From Berberis thunbergii (lineage: Eukaryota; Streptophyta; Magnoliopsida; Ranunculales; Berberidaceae), in NCBI GenBank assembly GCA_003290165.1, contig QNQO01000451.1:719683-783682 (forward strand): 64,000 bases of DNA. The letters are read 5' to 3'. The first letter of the stretch is position 1; each line of letters opens with the position of its first letter. This document shows positions 46,386-58,839 of the stretch, one piece after another. The notes below the pieces were generated by a model, which made no database searches, was not told the DNA's origin, and was given only the letters and a program-made list of their open reading frames with translations. The position numbers and the translations under genes are program-made.

Positions 46386-47720
46386 TGAAAAGGTGGAAAA
46401 AAAATTGGGCGGGCTCGTTTTGGCGCTCGACCTTCCCTCCATTCGACTTCCATCGACAAAATCGAAGCTCATCCCCTCCACAAACCCTCCACTCGACCTC
46501 GTCTCCTTTGACTAGACTCCCTGCTTCTTCTCCTTCGACTCGCCATCGTCTCCTTCGACTCGACATCATCTCCTTCGACATCGTCTCCTTCGTCTCCCTC
46601 GACTCGACTTCCCTGCTTCTTCTCCTTCCCTGCTCCCTCCCTCGACTTCCCTCCTCCCCTCCTTCCCTGCTCCCTCGACCTCTCTGCTCCTCCCTCGATT
46701 TTCCTCGACTTCAATCGACTTCCCTCGACTTCAAAATCGATCAGCTACTGCAACCGAACATGTACTCTCTCTCTTTTATTTATGATGAAATTAGGGTTCA
46801 TCAGGGTTATCTTTTATTTAGGATGAAATTAGGGTTCGATGATTGTTTTTTTTTTACAATGAGCATTTTGTTTGAAAATTATAATTCAGTCTTGAAAATT
46901 ATTCTAAATTCTTCTTGAAAATTATGCTAAATTCTTCTTGAGCAATAATATGGAAGTCCCAAAACATCAGACAAGCATCTTCAAGTTACTATATTGTGTC
47001 AACTTACATGTATCTAAATTCTGGTACATTGTGCATTTATAAGCTTCATCTCATTTTCAGACCATAATTTTTTCAGTGAGATTTGCGTTGTTGTTTATTA
47101 GTTTTTTCAGTGAGATTTGCGTTGTTGTTTATTAAATGTACCCAGGAACTTGTATTATCAGCACACAACTTCATACAATATTAAAGATCAAGCAACATTG
47201 CAACTGACCTAAGTAGTTGAGTTCTGCTCTTCACTTCAATAAAATTATACTCTATTTTAGCTTTATTTGTCATTGCCATACATTACCACATATTCACACA
47301 ATGGTTTTCCTATCAAATGAAAGTTATTTTTCACCATCTACATTTAGCTATACTTGCAATTAATTTGAGTTCTTATGGATTTAGTCAATTTAACATATAT
47401 CCATTTTATAAACATTAATTTTGCAAATAATGTAAATCAATCTATATTATTTTTGAAGTGGATAAATGTATCCGGCTTGATAAATAACTAAAACAAAGAA
47501 AAATAAAAGGGCTAGCGTGCCAACATAGTGTTTATACAAGCCAAATATTTAGAAAACAAGGTCCACCATTATTTTAATTACTTCATTTGAGGGAAGGTAG
47601 TAGCACTTCATTGACCAATTTGTCTAAATTCTCAAAGGAAGATCCACCTGGTATAGTTGCCACTTCTGCACTCTTTTTCCACTATACTTGCAATTAATTT
47701 GAGTTCTTATTGTCTATCTT
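46386..47720. other. CACTA element 1 interior, low-complexity then AT-rich
   Basis: 46430-46740 is a CTCGACT/CTCCTTC-rich low-complexity stretch with an apparent Ser/Leu/Pro-rich ORF. The rest is AT-rich with small duplications (TTTTTCAGTGAGATTTGCG twice near 47075-47120). No recognised gene. Confidence 0.45.
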
Positions 47721-47724
47721 CCAG

Positions 47725-47813
47725 CTACAGCAGGAACAAACAAGGCTGCCTCCAGTGGCACTACTTTGAACACAAGGAAGCTTGATAAAGAAACATAAGT
47801 TCTTGCTCGTGAG
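47725..47813 (+). pseudogene. MBF1 (multiprotein bridging factor 1) exon fragment
   Basis: After TTCCAG (47719-47724, the likely original splice acceptor) the frame reads ATAGTNKAASSGTTLNTRK and then LDKET followed by a stop. This matches the centre of plant MBF1a/b, a transcriptional coactivator linking activators to TBP. The helix-turn-helix half is not recognisable downstream. GTGAGT at 47809 may be the donor. The in-frame TAA makes it non-functional. Confidence 0.8.
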
Positions 47814-48609
47814 TACTCAACTCTTTGGATTTTGTGGTTTCTTACAGTTTAATTGTATCATCATTAGATTGCCTCTAGCTTCGACCAAGCTATAAGGAAA
47901 TGCAAGATGCCATTAAAGAGGGGTACGCATTGAAATGGGCTGGTTTTATCAAAATGTAAAGAAACCAGTAAAGAAACCTAAACATAAAACCAAATATGCG
48001 AAATTAGTAAATCCAACTTCGTTTTGGTTCAGGGATCCTAAATAACCCCTACTCAATTTCCTAAAAAAAAAAAAACCTTTGCTTTGGTTGCTTGGTTCTT
48101 GCATGAATCTAAGTTAGGCGAATACAAGAAAACTCACTACTTTATCATCAGAAGGACTGAGTTTTCCTTAAATTAGTGAATCCCGCGATTTCACTTCTTA
48201 CCCAAAAAAATGTAATTTGATGCCTTTTTTTCTTCACTTTGGGTCTCAAAGTGTTCATGGCCTTACTGCGGTTTGAACTAGAAAAGTGCTTGATAAATGT
48301 AGCTTCCACCATCTCAATGAGTTTGGTAATCTTTGGAGTTCACAAGCAAAACCAGAACAGTTACGTTAATGAAGACAACTATACTTGTAAAATTAGTACA
48401 AATTAGATTATGATACCATGATGAATTCCAGTTACATCATTTTATCTTTTGTGGGTTCATTATGTGTTCAATTATTTCAGCCATATCTCCAAGATCCATG
48501 AAATAAAAATCCTAGGAGAATAGGTGAAGGATCTCCCCTTGCATGCACAACATAAATAACAATTCACTCGTCATGAATAACAACTTTTTGTTTTCTTTTC
48601 GATTCGGCC
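47814..48609. other. CACTA element 1 interior, no gene recognised
   Basis: AT-rich with poly-A and no credible coding sequence. Confidence 0.4.
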
Positions 48610-50660
48610 CCTTCAAAGTTTTGAAGGAGCTTGTAGACTTGCTAAAATTACAAAATAACGTGCATGAGCAAGTTGTATAGCTGTTGTATTGGTGGCTATT
48701 ACCCCAATTGAATCATTGATAAGAGCTGCGAGCTGATATAAGGATGATACAAATTAGGATCAGCATCTATAATGAACTTTATTTTCTTTATTAGTTTTAA
48801 TTTCATACACGGCAAGTTCACAAAGGTTGTTGTATGTGCGGTTATGCTCATTTTAGATGTTAACAGAAAGTATATCGCAAAAAAATTAAGGCTGACCTGT
48901 CCAGGAGTGGTGATGAACACAATGCTGGCATTTTCACCTACTACTTCCTCTACATCTTCCCTTTCCTTTTCATGTGGAATGACAAAGACTGGCTGGATAT
49001 CATCCCTGTTTCACACATTGAAACTATCATAAGGGTGATATCTCTTCTTTGTTTTTCAATTTTGTGAAGTTCATAATCAAATATTGAGCCATGTTACATG
49101 ATTTTAAATGCCAAATATATGAAGGTGTTTTAACTAGTGTGGTTAGACTTTAGCACGACAAATCAGTTTCATGGTTATTTTAGATTTAAGTGAAGTTTGT
49201 CATAGACGGGTGAAGCTGTACTTGTTGTTTTTCTTGTTGTTTTGAAAATGAATGCAGCAGTGTCTTATTTCTGAACTATATATGATATTGTAGCAATGCA
49301 GTAGTGTCTTATTCTCAATGAATGGTGAGGTGTGCCTTGACGCAGTTGGTGAGTGCTCAGGAGATGTGAATTCCAGTTTATATTTTAGTAAATAAGTAAG
49401 CATCGTCAGAAATATGGCTGTGAATGGAGCTGTGTGGAGAAACAGGTTTTATTTAACTGATGCCAAATAGGGAATAGCTCGGTATGTCGTATGCAACGTC
49501 TTCCGAGTTTTGACCTTTTTCTTAAAATCATTTGTCTAGTTGGAAATTTTTTCAGTGTTAGGATGAAACCTGACCCTGATAATGATAATTCTCAGTAGGA
49601 GATTCTCACCCCATTTCCGTGGCTATTTGAGCCCACACTTCAATAGGTAGCAAGCTGTCAGTGTCTCACTTAGACTGCATTGAAGCATTCGAGTCAGATT
49701 GTATACCATGTAGAACAATGTATCTTCCTTTTCGTGCACCTGCATTTATGTATTTTATCTCCACAAGCTCCTTCAGCTTTCGTGAAATTGACACTTTTAA
49801 TGGTGGCACTGGATGTCTTGGTACCTTGCGTCCGGGTCTCGCCAACCAGTAGAGCATCTGCTCATACCTATATCAGAGAACACATTCACTCTTATATCTG
49901 AACAATAGGAGAATGCTGGAGTGAGACATTTCGAGCTTGCTTTCGACTTACATGTGATATCCTTTCTCAGATAGGTTCATCCCTTCTGGCGTGAATGTTT
50001 CTGATAACAGCAATCCTGCTCCTGCAGAATTGACATTTGGGTAGATGTAGCTGACTCTATCCCGAGCCGTCGTCACGAATATAAACGCAGCATGCCCCAG
50101 GCCTGTCAGTTTGGTTGATAAGACCATATCATAGAACCTAGACTGTCAACAAAAGACAATATTAACACCAGAACCTATTTATAGCAATCTATTTGATGTT
50201 CAAGCCTTACTAACCTTAAGAAGTCCAACCATGTCAGTGTATTCTTCTGGCACGGGGAAATCATTGTTGAGATCATACACATATTCCCACCTCACATTCT
50301 TATTCAACTCGTACATCTGCTTCCCTCTTGCAGATGCCACCACATCTATCTGAACACCAGGGTACCTATCCTTGATCAATTGAATTGCAGGGAAAAATAG
50401 CAAGTTTTCGTAAACACCTCCATCTACCATACAGCAACACCGCCGAACATCCCCTCTATCTTTCAATCCAATAGAAGCAACTTCAACACTGTCTCCAGCA
50501 GGAAACTTGAGGAACCCGTACGGGTTATTAGGATCCTCAGGTGGTCTTGGGTCTTCTTCTTGCTTCCCTTTGGAATACATTGAGCCATATTCCCTTTCAG
50601 AATCATCTCCAAAGTCGAATGCATCAAGCCAACCATTCTTTTTCTTGCAATTCACTATAA
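48610..50660 (-). pseudogene. PNSB1 (chloroplast NDH subcomplex B subunit 1) gene fragment
   Basis: Five exon pieces with introns in the order of the plant PNSB1/NDF1 gene, a subunit of the thylakoid NADH dehydrogenase-like complex of cyclic electron flow. They are 50660-50215 (NPYGFLKFPAGDSVEVASIG, GGVYENLLFFPAIQLIKDR), 50142-49952 (FYDMVLSTKLTGLGHAAF), 49867-about 49605 (WLARPGRKVPRHPVPPL), about 49010-48890 (PVFVIPHEKERE, SIVFITTPGQ) and about 48735-48655 (ALINDSIGVIATNTTAIQLA). The transit-peptide end with the start codon and the last exon are missing. A TGA at 49666-49668 interrupts exon 3. It lies antisense within CACTA element 1, as captured genomic DNA. Confidence 0.87.
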
Positions 50661-50774
50661 CACTACTTCATCTGAACTAGCATCCCTGCCATTTCAAGCA
50701 TCCTGTAATTGATGTTAAACTGCCTTTCTTTCTTGGTTTTCACTACACCAAAAGGGCCATTTAGCTACGCCGAG

Positions 50775-51210
50775 CTGCCCACGGTTCTAAACCGTTGGTG
50801 CATTTGCCACGACCAAAAACCGTAGCTATAAGTACCAACGGCTTAAAACCGTGGGTAATAAACACCCTGGCCACGGTTTAAAACCGTTGGTATATTTGGC
50901 ACGGCTAAAAACCGTGGCTAATATTAGCAACGGCTACAGACCGTGGGAATTATTCGCAACGGCTCAAAACTGTTGCAACAAAAAAATTTAGCAATGGTTA
51001 TGCACCGTGGCTAGACCTAGCAACGACTCAAAACCGTTGCAACAAACAAATTTAGCAACGGTTTTAAACCGTGTCTAGGCTTAGCAACGGCTCAAAACCG
51101 TTGCAACAAATAAATTTAGCAACGGTTTTAAACCGTGGCTAGTTCTAGCAACGACTAAAAACCGTTGCAAAAAACAAATGTAGCAACGGCTAAAAACCGT
51201 GGCTACATGA
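50775..51210. repeat. CACTA subterminal palindromic repeat array, element 2
   Basis: Same kind of AACGG...AAACCGT units as element 1, ending CCGTGGCTACATGAAAAG, then the shared GGCGCTCGACC segment. Confidence 0.85.
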
Positions 51211-51373
51211 AAAGCAAAAAAAAATTGGGCGGGCTATTTTTGGCGCTCGACCTTCCCTCCTCGACTTTCATCGACAAATTTTAGAATTAAACTCAATTTT
51301 AAGTTAAATATATATATTATAAATTTTAGAATTAAAGTCAATCAAATTTGATCAGACACTGTTCATTGAGAGT

Positions 51374-51523
51374 AACCCATGATTTCAATTCTAACTTGAC
51401 TCTTATGAACCATCATGACTTAAGAGGTAAGCCAACATGCATAATGCTAACCCATGATTTCAATTCTAACTTGACTCTTATGAACCATCATGACTTAAGA
51501 GGTAAGCCAACATGCATAATGCT
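51374..51523. repeat. 75-bp tandem duplication
   Basis: Two nearly identical 75-bp units beginning AACCCATGATTTCAATTC and ending GCATAATGCT. Confidence 0.92.
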
Positions 51524-51610
51524 AAAGTATTCACACTCAGCAAATAGAATTATTTACATCCCCGCACACTCCAATTTACATCTCTGCACTCCTACAAGAA
51601 ACTGAAATGC

Positions 51611-51691
51611 GGAATCAGGTGGATTCGAACCACCATCCTCCCCTAACCAAATCTGGTTTGGGTTGCTCCACCATTTTGAGCTTATGATTCC
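51611..51691 (-). tRNA. tRNA-like sequence, possible pseudo-tRNA
   Basis: On the minus strand, GGAATCA pairs with TGATTCC as a 7-bp acceptor stem. GCTC/GAGC can form a D stem, and GGTGG-TTCGAAT-CCACC is a perfect T arm with a consensus B box. The anticodon arm is poor: a mismatch and C at position 33 give an unclear anticodon, possibly CAG. No CCA is encoded, as usual in nuclear genes. Likely a decayed or tRNA-derived sequence within the CACTA element. Confidence 0.4.
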
Positions 51692-52549
51692 AGTCAAAGA
51701 AAACTATTAAAGAAAAACAAAGGGCACCTTGACAAACTTAACATAATCCAGAAATAACGTAAATTTTTTTGTCTACCGAGATCACGCACGAGGTGTACAA
51801 TTTTTTACCTAAACAAATAGTTTTCAAGTTTTTTTGCTAATATACATTTTTGTCTATAAACGATCATGTGTTTAAAAGAGACCCTAATATGAATTTCATA
51901 CATCAACATCTTCCCTCTGTTTTATTACAAATAGCATAAATTGTTGCTGATATTATTCTTGATTTGGTTCTTTACATTGCATTCTTTTCTTCTTTTATTG
52001 CTATATTATAAAGTAATGATATTAATTAAGTATGATCTAAAGCTACTTAACTGACAAAGTTGATTATATTGTACTAGCTCTTCTGATCCTCATATCAACT
52101 CTTACTTATTCATCAAATCATTTATAGAAAAGAAAACACTGATCTCCATGCTCAACATATTGCCATTGCTTACCATGCATTGTTTACCTTTAGTAGGGAA
52201 CTTCTCTGCTCCAATCCATTAACTAAGATCAGTTGTAGTTTTGTACTTTGTTAGTTTGTCCTTATATATTTTATTTTGTTTTTTCTAAGATCAGCAATAA
52301 GCATGATTGTGGTATTTTAGAAACAATTAGTTTGGATAGGAGATCCAATGTAACTCAAGTAATTGAGTTGGATTGGGAATGTAGAAAGAAGGTCAATGAA
52401 ACATTGTATAGGGTACCATAACAAATACGACAACACAACTGGATGAATTGAAGTTCATTAGATTGGTCAATGATTTTCAAGCAATTTAGCAATTTAGATT
52501 CCTTTGGTCAATGACTAAGGTTAATCTTTTAATTTTTTTGTGTGTAGAA
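51692..52549. other. CACTA element 2 leader, no gene seen
   Basis: AT-rich stretch before the transposase start. A polypyrimidine tract and TGTGTAG just before the ATG at 52550 look like a splice acceptor, so a 5' UTR intron is possible. Confidence 0.4.
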
Positions 52550-55500
52550 ATGTCAACAATTCCTTTAGACAAGTCATGGATGAACAAACGGGGAAGTGCA
52601 ATGTATATAAATGACGTTAGACAATTCCAACAGTTTGTTGAGGATAATGCAAATGGAGAGAGTCTTTTTCCTTGCCCATGTGTTCGATGTAGGAACTCGA
52701 GGGGAAACATTAGTGTTGACGACATAGGTGTTCATTTGTTAAGCCATGGCATTGATACCAATTATGTCACATGGATACATCATGGAGAGAATATAAACAA
52801 GCATGTAATTGGTGTACCTATGACAGAAGTGGCTGAACTTGATGATGTATGTGAATATCCTAGGATGAGCGAGCTAGTTGATGATGTATTCCTCAACATG
52901 CAAACTGTGGATGCTGATGATGGGATAAATGACTTGAATGACACCGTCGAAGAATGTTTTGGCGGTAATCCAGAAGGTGGTTCGGAACTTTCTCGTGAAC
53001 CTGAGACAGTTATGAACAAGAAGTATCAAAAGTATAAGGAAAAAGCGACTGTGCCTTTGTACAAAGGGTGTCCTAAGGATAAGACCATGTTGTCCACCAT
53101 TATTGAATTGTAGAATTTCAAGACTCATTTTAGTTGGAGTGGTAATAGTGTGACGATGTTGTTAAAATGGCTAAAAACCTTATTGCCGGATGATTGTAAT
53201 TTGCCAGATAACTACCCAAACATGAAAACCACAATTAAAGATATGGGGATGGAATGTAAGACAATACATGCATGTGCCAATGGATGCATACTCTATTGGA
53301 AAGAATATGAGGGTCTGGTTGGTTGTCCAAAATGTGGGGAGCGTAGGTATAAGGTTTGTGTGGATGTCGATGAGAACGACTCCGGCAAGGTATATAGGAA
53401 AGAAGTTAAAAAGGTTGTAAAGTATTTTCCATTGATTCCAAGGTTGAAAAGATTTTTTAGCATACCGTTGATTGGTGAAGCAATGACTTGGCACAAGGAT
53501 GCTTGTTCAGATGGGAATTTGATGAGACATCCATGTGATTCAGCACAATGGACTTTAACAAATATGAAATGGCCAGAGTTTGCCTCTGATAGTAGGAATT
53601 TGAGACTTGCAATATCGACTGATGGTTTTAACCCACGTGGAAATCTAAGTAATGCTTATAGTTGTTGGCCAGTAATAATAACACCTTTGAATCTTCCACC
53701 TTCTTTATGCATGAAAAAGGAGTTTTGTTTGTTAACCTTGTTAATATCAGGCCAAAAGCACCCGGAAAGAATATTGATGTTTACCTGGAGCCATTAGTAG
53801 AAGAGTTGAAAGAATTGTGGGCAGATGGTGTTTCAACTTGGGATGTGTGTACTAAAAGCAATTTTCGGTTGAAAGCAATGTTGTTTTGGGGTATCCATGA
53901 CTTTCCTGCTTATGGGACTCTAGCTGGTTGTAATGTTCATGGTTATAATGCATGCCCTATTTGTGTTGATGATGTAGAATCTGAACGTCTTTCAAACAGT
54001 CGGAAGATATGCTATAGAGGCCATCGACGTTTTTTACCTACAAAACACAAGTTTAGAGATGACAAGGGATTCAACAAAGATGTTGAACATCGTCGTGCTC
54101 CACAACGGTTATCTGGCGAAAAGTTGAACGAAGGATAGGGGAAATTTTGGAAGGTAGTTCTACACAAGGTAGGGTTAGTGGGCAAAAGCGCAAAAATATG
54201 GTTGATAATGATAACGTCAATGATGAACCAACCAATAACATTGCGCCACCGTGGTCTAGAAGGTCCATTTTATTTGATTTGCCGTATTGGAAGTTTGTTG
54301 AGCTACGACATAATATTGATGTGATGCATACTGAAAAGAATGTCATTGAACACTTATTGAACATATTGTTGAATGTCTCTAAGAAAACAAAGGATGGTGA
54401 GAATGCTCGAAAAGATATGGAAGACATGGGAACTCATAAGAGATATTGGTTGAGCCATGACAATGAAACGGGAAAAACTTCAATGCCAAAAGCATCATTT
54501 GCCTTGACCAAAAAGGAAAAAAAAGTATTCATGGATACACTAAAAGAGTTGAAATTGCCGAGTGGATTTTCATCCAAGTTGAGTAATTGCGTTCTTGGCA
54601 ATCCCCTGGAGCTAAGAGGACTAAAGTCACATGATTACCATGTCATTATGCAACATTTACTTACAATTTTGCTTAGACATGTTTTTCGTGACAAGAAGGA
54701 TAAAGATTTAAGAATTGCTATTCAAAGAATTAGCTTATTCTTTAATATCTTATGTGCTAAAGTGATCAACAAAACAAATCTTCAGTTGGCACACAAAGGT
54801 GTGATTGAGGCAATGTGTGTCCTTGAAAAGGAGTTTTCGCCTTCATTCTTTGTTATAAGTGTGCATTGCATGGCTCATCTAACCGAGGAAGCGATGCTTG
54901 GTGGTCCAGTTCGATATCGATGGATGTATCCCTTTGAGCGGTAAATAAATTTTCTAATTTTAGTGCACGTCATCACGTTATCGTATTATATTATATACTA
55001 ATTTATCCTTTTATTTATGATTGATAGGTTAATGAAACGATACAAAGACTATACTAAAAATTTCAGATACATGGAAGGATCAATAGCAGAATCATACCTT
55101 GTAGATGAATCTGTTACATACTGCATGGAGTATATGAGAAAGCCACGGTTCGGAACTCACAAACACAGTCAAGAGGAGTGGCTTGATGTAGATGATGAGT
55201 ATGCCGATGAAAAGCCATTGGATAAAGGAAAAAATTATATGCTAAATAATGTACAATTTAAACAAGCTCGAAGATGGATTTTCAATGCACTTGCTGATTC
55301 GAGTGATTGGGAAGAGTAAGATATATAATATTTTAGTCTTTTTTTATAACTAGAAATATAGAATTATGATAATATGGTAACTTGTGCAGAAAATACAATG
55401 AATATTGCATGGAGTTGGCTACACAAAGTAAAAAAAAAGGTCAAGGAAAAATGTTGAGAAAGCTACAGATTTATTCCTTGGTTGTGTGATGAGGTATATT

Positions 55501-56172
55501 ATAATGTGTATTTATTCATATATATATACATATATATATTTTTTATTTTCAGATTTCAGTTCTAAGATGATTTGTTTTACAATGTAGTTGGAAGCTGGGA
55601 AACAAATACCACACTTTGGAGGTTAGCCAATGGTCCAAAATTTTTGGCAACTCGATATCCAAAATATTGTGTAAATGGTTTCACATTTGCGACAAGTTCT
55701 TTGGATGAATGTTTGGTGACACAAGATAGTGGTGTCTCCATGGATGCCATTGCTCATTTTGTTGCTAGTAAGAAAGATAAGAGGCCAAAGGACCAACTAG
55801 TCAAATGGTATGGAGTTGTTAGAGACATACTGGTGCTAGACTACATTGATTTCAAAGAAACTGTCTTCTATTGTGATTGGGTCAAAGTGGAAGATAAGAA
55901 AAATGCATATAAGGTGGACCCTATTTGGAACCATGAGATGGTAAACTTGTCGAAGCTAAAAAGACAAAAGAAAGGTGGAAGAGGATCCATTCATTTTAGC
56001 TCAAGAAGCAAGTGGAGTATTTTATTCGAAAGATCAATCAAATGACGGGTGGCATGTAGTTCTACATACTCAAAGAGGCTTGAACACTAATGTCGATAAA
56101 AAGGAAATTCCCACTGTGTATCAAAGCATCTTGAAAGACAACCCCAACCTGAAGAGCTTACTGGAATTTTAA
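52550..56172 (+). pseudogene. CACTA TNP2-type transposase, decayed
   Basis: From the ATG at 52550: a transposase-associated N-terminal domain (DKSWMNKRGSAMYINDV, LFPCPCVRCRN, VTWIHHGE), then the Transposase_21 (TNP2) catalytic region with the zinc motif CPKCGERRYK, LRLAISTDGFNPRGNLSNAY and APGKNIDVYLEPLVEELKEL, then HNIDVMHTEKNVIEHLLN, a DUF4218-like part and a DUF4216-like C-terminus ending near 56172. An intron (about 54942-55027) and others are recognisable. An in-frame TAG at 53111, and frame changes near 53750, 54118 and 55965, disable it. It would have cut the element at its CACTA ends. Confidence 0.88.
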
Positions 56173-56449
56173 TTGACTATGCTACAATATTTTTGATGCA
56201 TTTCTAATGCTATTTTAGTCATCCTCTTTGGTTGAGACCAAATATTTTGTCTTTGTTTCTTATTTGACTTTTGAGTTGGGAAAGGGAAGCTTTGTAGCTA
56301 TGTATTCAGATTGGCTTTTCCAATGCTTTATAAAAATCTTTTGTGGTGATATGTTGTGAAGAAATTATCTATAAATGTGGTGTATATAGTTGATTCTTAT
56401 TTCTTTTTGTTTGATAATGGTTAATATCTATAACTGTCTTCATTGATAG

Positions 56450-58103
56450 AGATGGGATAGTACTCGCGGCAATCTCTCCACCATTGATGTCACCAGATCT
56501 ACAAATGATGACATTGAAGTTAAACAGACCATACAGTTCAACCTCCACGGTTTAGCAGTTGGGACCTGGTGCTAGAAATTTCAATAAAAACATTGGAAAG
56601 CTTGTTGAAACCCTTGTGCCCATCAAATTCAAGGGTTGGCACCATGTTACTTGACAACTACAAAGAGGATGTGTGGAATGGCCTCAAGGTGAGATTTTAC
56701 ATCATTGATTTTCATAATGTCTTATTTTATTTTCAACTTATATCTCAATGGCTTATTTGCAGCGTGAATACGACATTCCAAATTATGTGAAAAAGAGTGT
56801 GCATTTGAAAATGCTGAATATTATAGAAGGTTCAAAGCACATCTTAGGAAGAATTATTTGGATAAGTATCCTACCATTGAGGAACAAGAGAAGCATGTTC
56901 CAAATGGTGTAAGAGAGGAGGATTGGAAGGAGTTTGTTCGCTATGAGAGCACCCCTGAAGCGAAGGCAATTAGAGACCAAAATGCAAAAACAAAAAGGCT
57001 TCAAAGTATGTATGGGGGGGGGGTGGCCAAAAGAGTGCTGCAGAAGTAGAGTATCGAAATGGTAATTGAGTTTCTAGCTACTAGTACAATATTATATACC
57101 ATTTAACTTTATAGGCTGAACTAATCTTTCAAGTATATAGGTTGAGAAGAACCCTGATGGAGAACCAGTCACACGCACTGACATATGGATTGCTTGTCAC
57201 ACGGGAAAGATGGAAAACCTACGCATGGTTCTGAACAATATATGGTATGTGCCCAATGATGTTTTTATACCCAATTCTTAATTTACTTGTAGTTGTTTTG
57301 AATATTATTTGTGTCCTGATTTATTTTATTTTTTCATTCTTTTGAAGGAACAAGTTAAAGCCAAAAAAAGCTGCATTGCAAGAATTTCAACTCAAGGTAA
57401 CATTGACCTCACTATTGATGATGATCCTCTAAGCCAAGTGTTTGGCCAAGAAGCGAGGGGACGTACTCGTTGTGTTGGAACCACTGTCTCTAAAGGAAGT
57501 ATGATGCTGCACTTCCCGTCTGTTCATGCTTATTGCTATTGGAAGCCAAAAAAGGGAAGAAAATATGAAAGATTGGAAGAAAATGTTAGATGGATACGAG
57601 AAGACTTGAAAGTGGAACTTATGTAAGACCATCAACAAGTGAGGGAATACAAGGAGTTGTTCAAAGAACTGAAGATACACCGTCATCCGGTGCACAATCG
57701 ACAAGGCAACCAGATAATCCATTACCTCCATCTCCATTACCACCATCTTCATTACCTCCATCTCCATTACCCACCATTTCCATTACCATCATCTTCTCAA
57801 GGTGTTGCGAGGTTTCCTTCTCCAAGCAATCCTGTTCCTTCAGTGTCAAGGAGATACAAAGTTTGTGATTGGGAAAGGGATGTCATTGCGATAGCATTAG
57901 AGGTTGTAGATCCTATCCATCAATTCTCTTGCGCTTGTCATGGATCATTGAACCCTGCAACAGAGATCAGACTTCCTTATGCTTCAAATACAAGACTGGG
58001 GGTGAAACTTTACAAAAGTGATCCAAAAGGAGACAAGATGGGGGATTTGGACGTTGGTGATTTCTTCATATGGTGTAGAACTCATGTGGAACTTGATGAT
58101 TGA
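56450..58103 (+). pseudogene. Second CACTA gene (Ptta/En/Spm Transposase_24-like), decayed
   Basis: Multi-exon gene downstream of TNP2, the usual place of the TnpA-type protein that binds subterminal repeats. Pieces include REYDIPNYVKKSVH, EEDWKEFVRYESTPEAKAI, KNPDGEPVTRTDIWIACHT and IDDDPLSQVFGQEARGRTR, typical of plant En/Spm Transposase_24 proteins. A C-terminal part (57639-58103) follows a 12-15-bp CCATTACCTCCAT repeat and ends DVGDFFIWCRTHVELDD. Stops and frame changes are present. Confidence 0.7.
57715..57795. repeat. CCATTACCTCCAT-type minisatellite
   Basis: Short 12-15-bp units repeated about six times inside the second CACTA gene. It creates Pro/Leu/Ser or Met/Glu-rich spurious ORFs on both strands. 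Confidence 0.8.
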
Positions 58104-58199
58104 TAGTTACAAAAAACCAAGAGTCTAATGGTGAATTTTCTGACTATATTTACTTTTTAATGTTATTTATGTTTACTTTTTGATTATGATGTCTTTCTT

Positions 58200-58455
58200 T
58201 TAATGTTTATTGTTGTACCGTGCTGTTTCTGGCCGCAGCGGGTTTCACGATGACACACGTGGCAATGCCGACTGAAGCAGGCAGTATGAAAGTTCTCCCT
58301 GGAACTTCAAAGAACAGCAGTGCCAAGGGAGGGCCCCATTCCTTTTACATTCTCCCCGCTTGACAAACATAACTCAGCTGTAAGACTACCTTCAAAGCTT
58401 TTATAATTCATAAAGTTACTTCGGTTTTGTTCATCTGTGTTATGTGTCCTTTCAG
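58200..58455. other. Start of the captured-gene zone, not identified
   Basis: More G/C-rich than its surroundings (for example GGGTTTCACGATGACACACG) and possibly exon-derived, but I could not assign it to a gene. Confidence 0.3.
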
Positions 58456-58691
58456 GAGGATAACTGATCTGCAAGGACCAAGTATGAGTTTCCCCAACTT
58501 ACAAACTTTGACAAAAGTGACAGACTTGTGAGTTGATTTGTTGATATTTTTACTGTACGCCTGTATCAACTTATGACTTTATAGGTTTATATGACTAAGT
58601 TACATTTATTTGGACAGGCTTCTGAAAAACTGCTCAATTAATGGTCCCATCCCTCAATTTATTGGAGAAAGCATCAAAAACTATAAATAGA
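58456..58691 (+). pseudogene. LRR receptor-like kinase exon fragments (LRR-VIII type)
   Basis: Two exon pieces with a GT-AG intron: 58456-58527 (RITDLQGPSMSFPNLQTL) and 58618-58691 (LLKNCSINGPIPQFIGESIK), ending in a stop. The pattern matches the extracellular LRR exons of plant LRR-VIII-2 receptor kinases, where each LRR is encoded by its own 72-nt exon. Only two repeats are present. Confidence 0.72.
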
Positions 58692-58839
58692 CTGTAAGTT
58701 AATTTCATGCAATCTTTGGCCACCGAATAGCAACGGGCCCAGTTGAACATCAATTGCCAGCAGCAACAACAACCAGCAACAGCTGAAGACAGCAAGTGCA
58801 GCAGCAAGGAATTCAACGGCATCTGCAGTAAAGCAATCC

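Larger units (their letters stand above)
45961..50740 (+). mobile_element. CACTA (En/Spm) element 1, 5' portion with captured genes
   Basis: Begins CACTACACCAAAA inside the LINE ORF1, followed by a dense array of palindromic subterminal motifs, then a G/C-rich segment (TTGGGCGGGCT, GGCGCTCGACC) shared with element 2 for roughly its first 500 bases. Interior DNA carries MBF1 and PNSB1 gene fragments. No 3' CACTA end is seen before element 2 starts at 50741, so element 1 is either truncated or continues beyond a nested element 2. Confidence 0.75.

Noticed and set aside
46319..46918. 200-codon Ser/Leu/Pro-rich ORF in CACTA element 1
   Set aside because: It is produced by a CTCGACT/CTCCTTC low-complexity stretch and begins inside the subterminal repeats. 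The opposite strand is open for the same reason.
57429..57849. Met/Glu- and Gly/Asp-rich minus-strand ORFs
   Set aside because: Created by the CCATTACCTCCAT minisatellite in the second CACTA gene.
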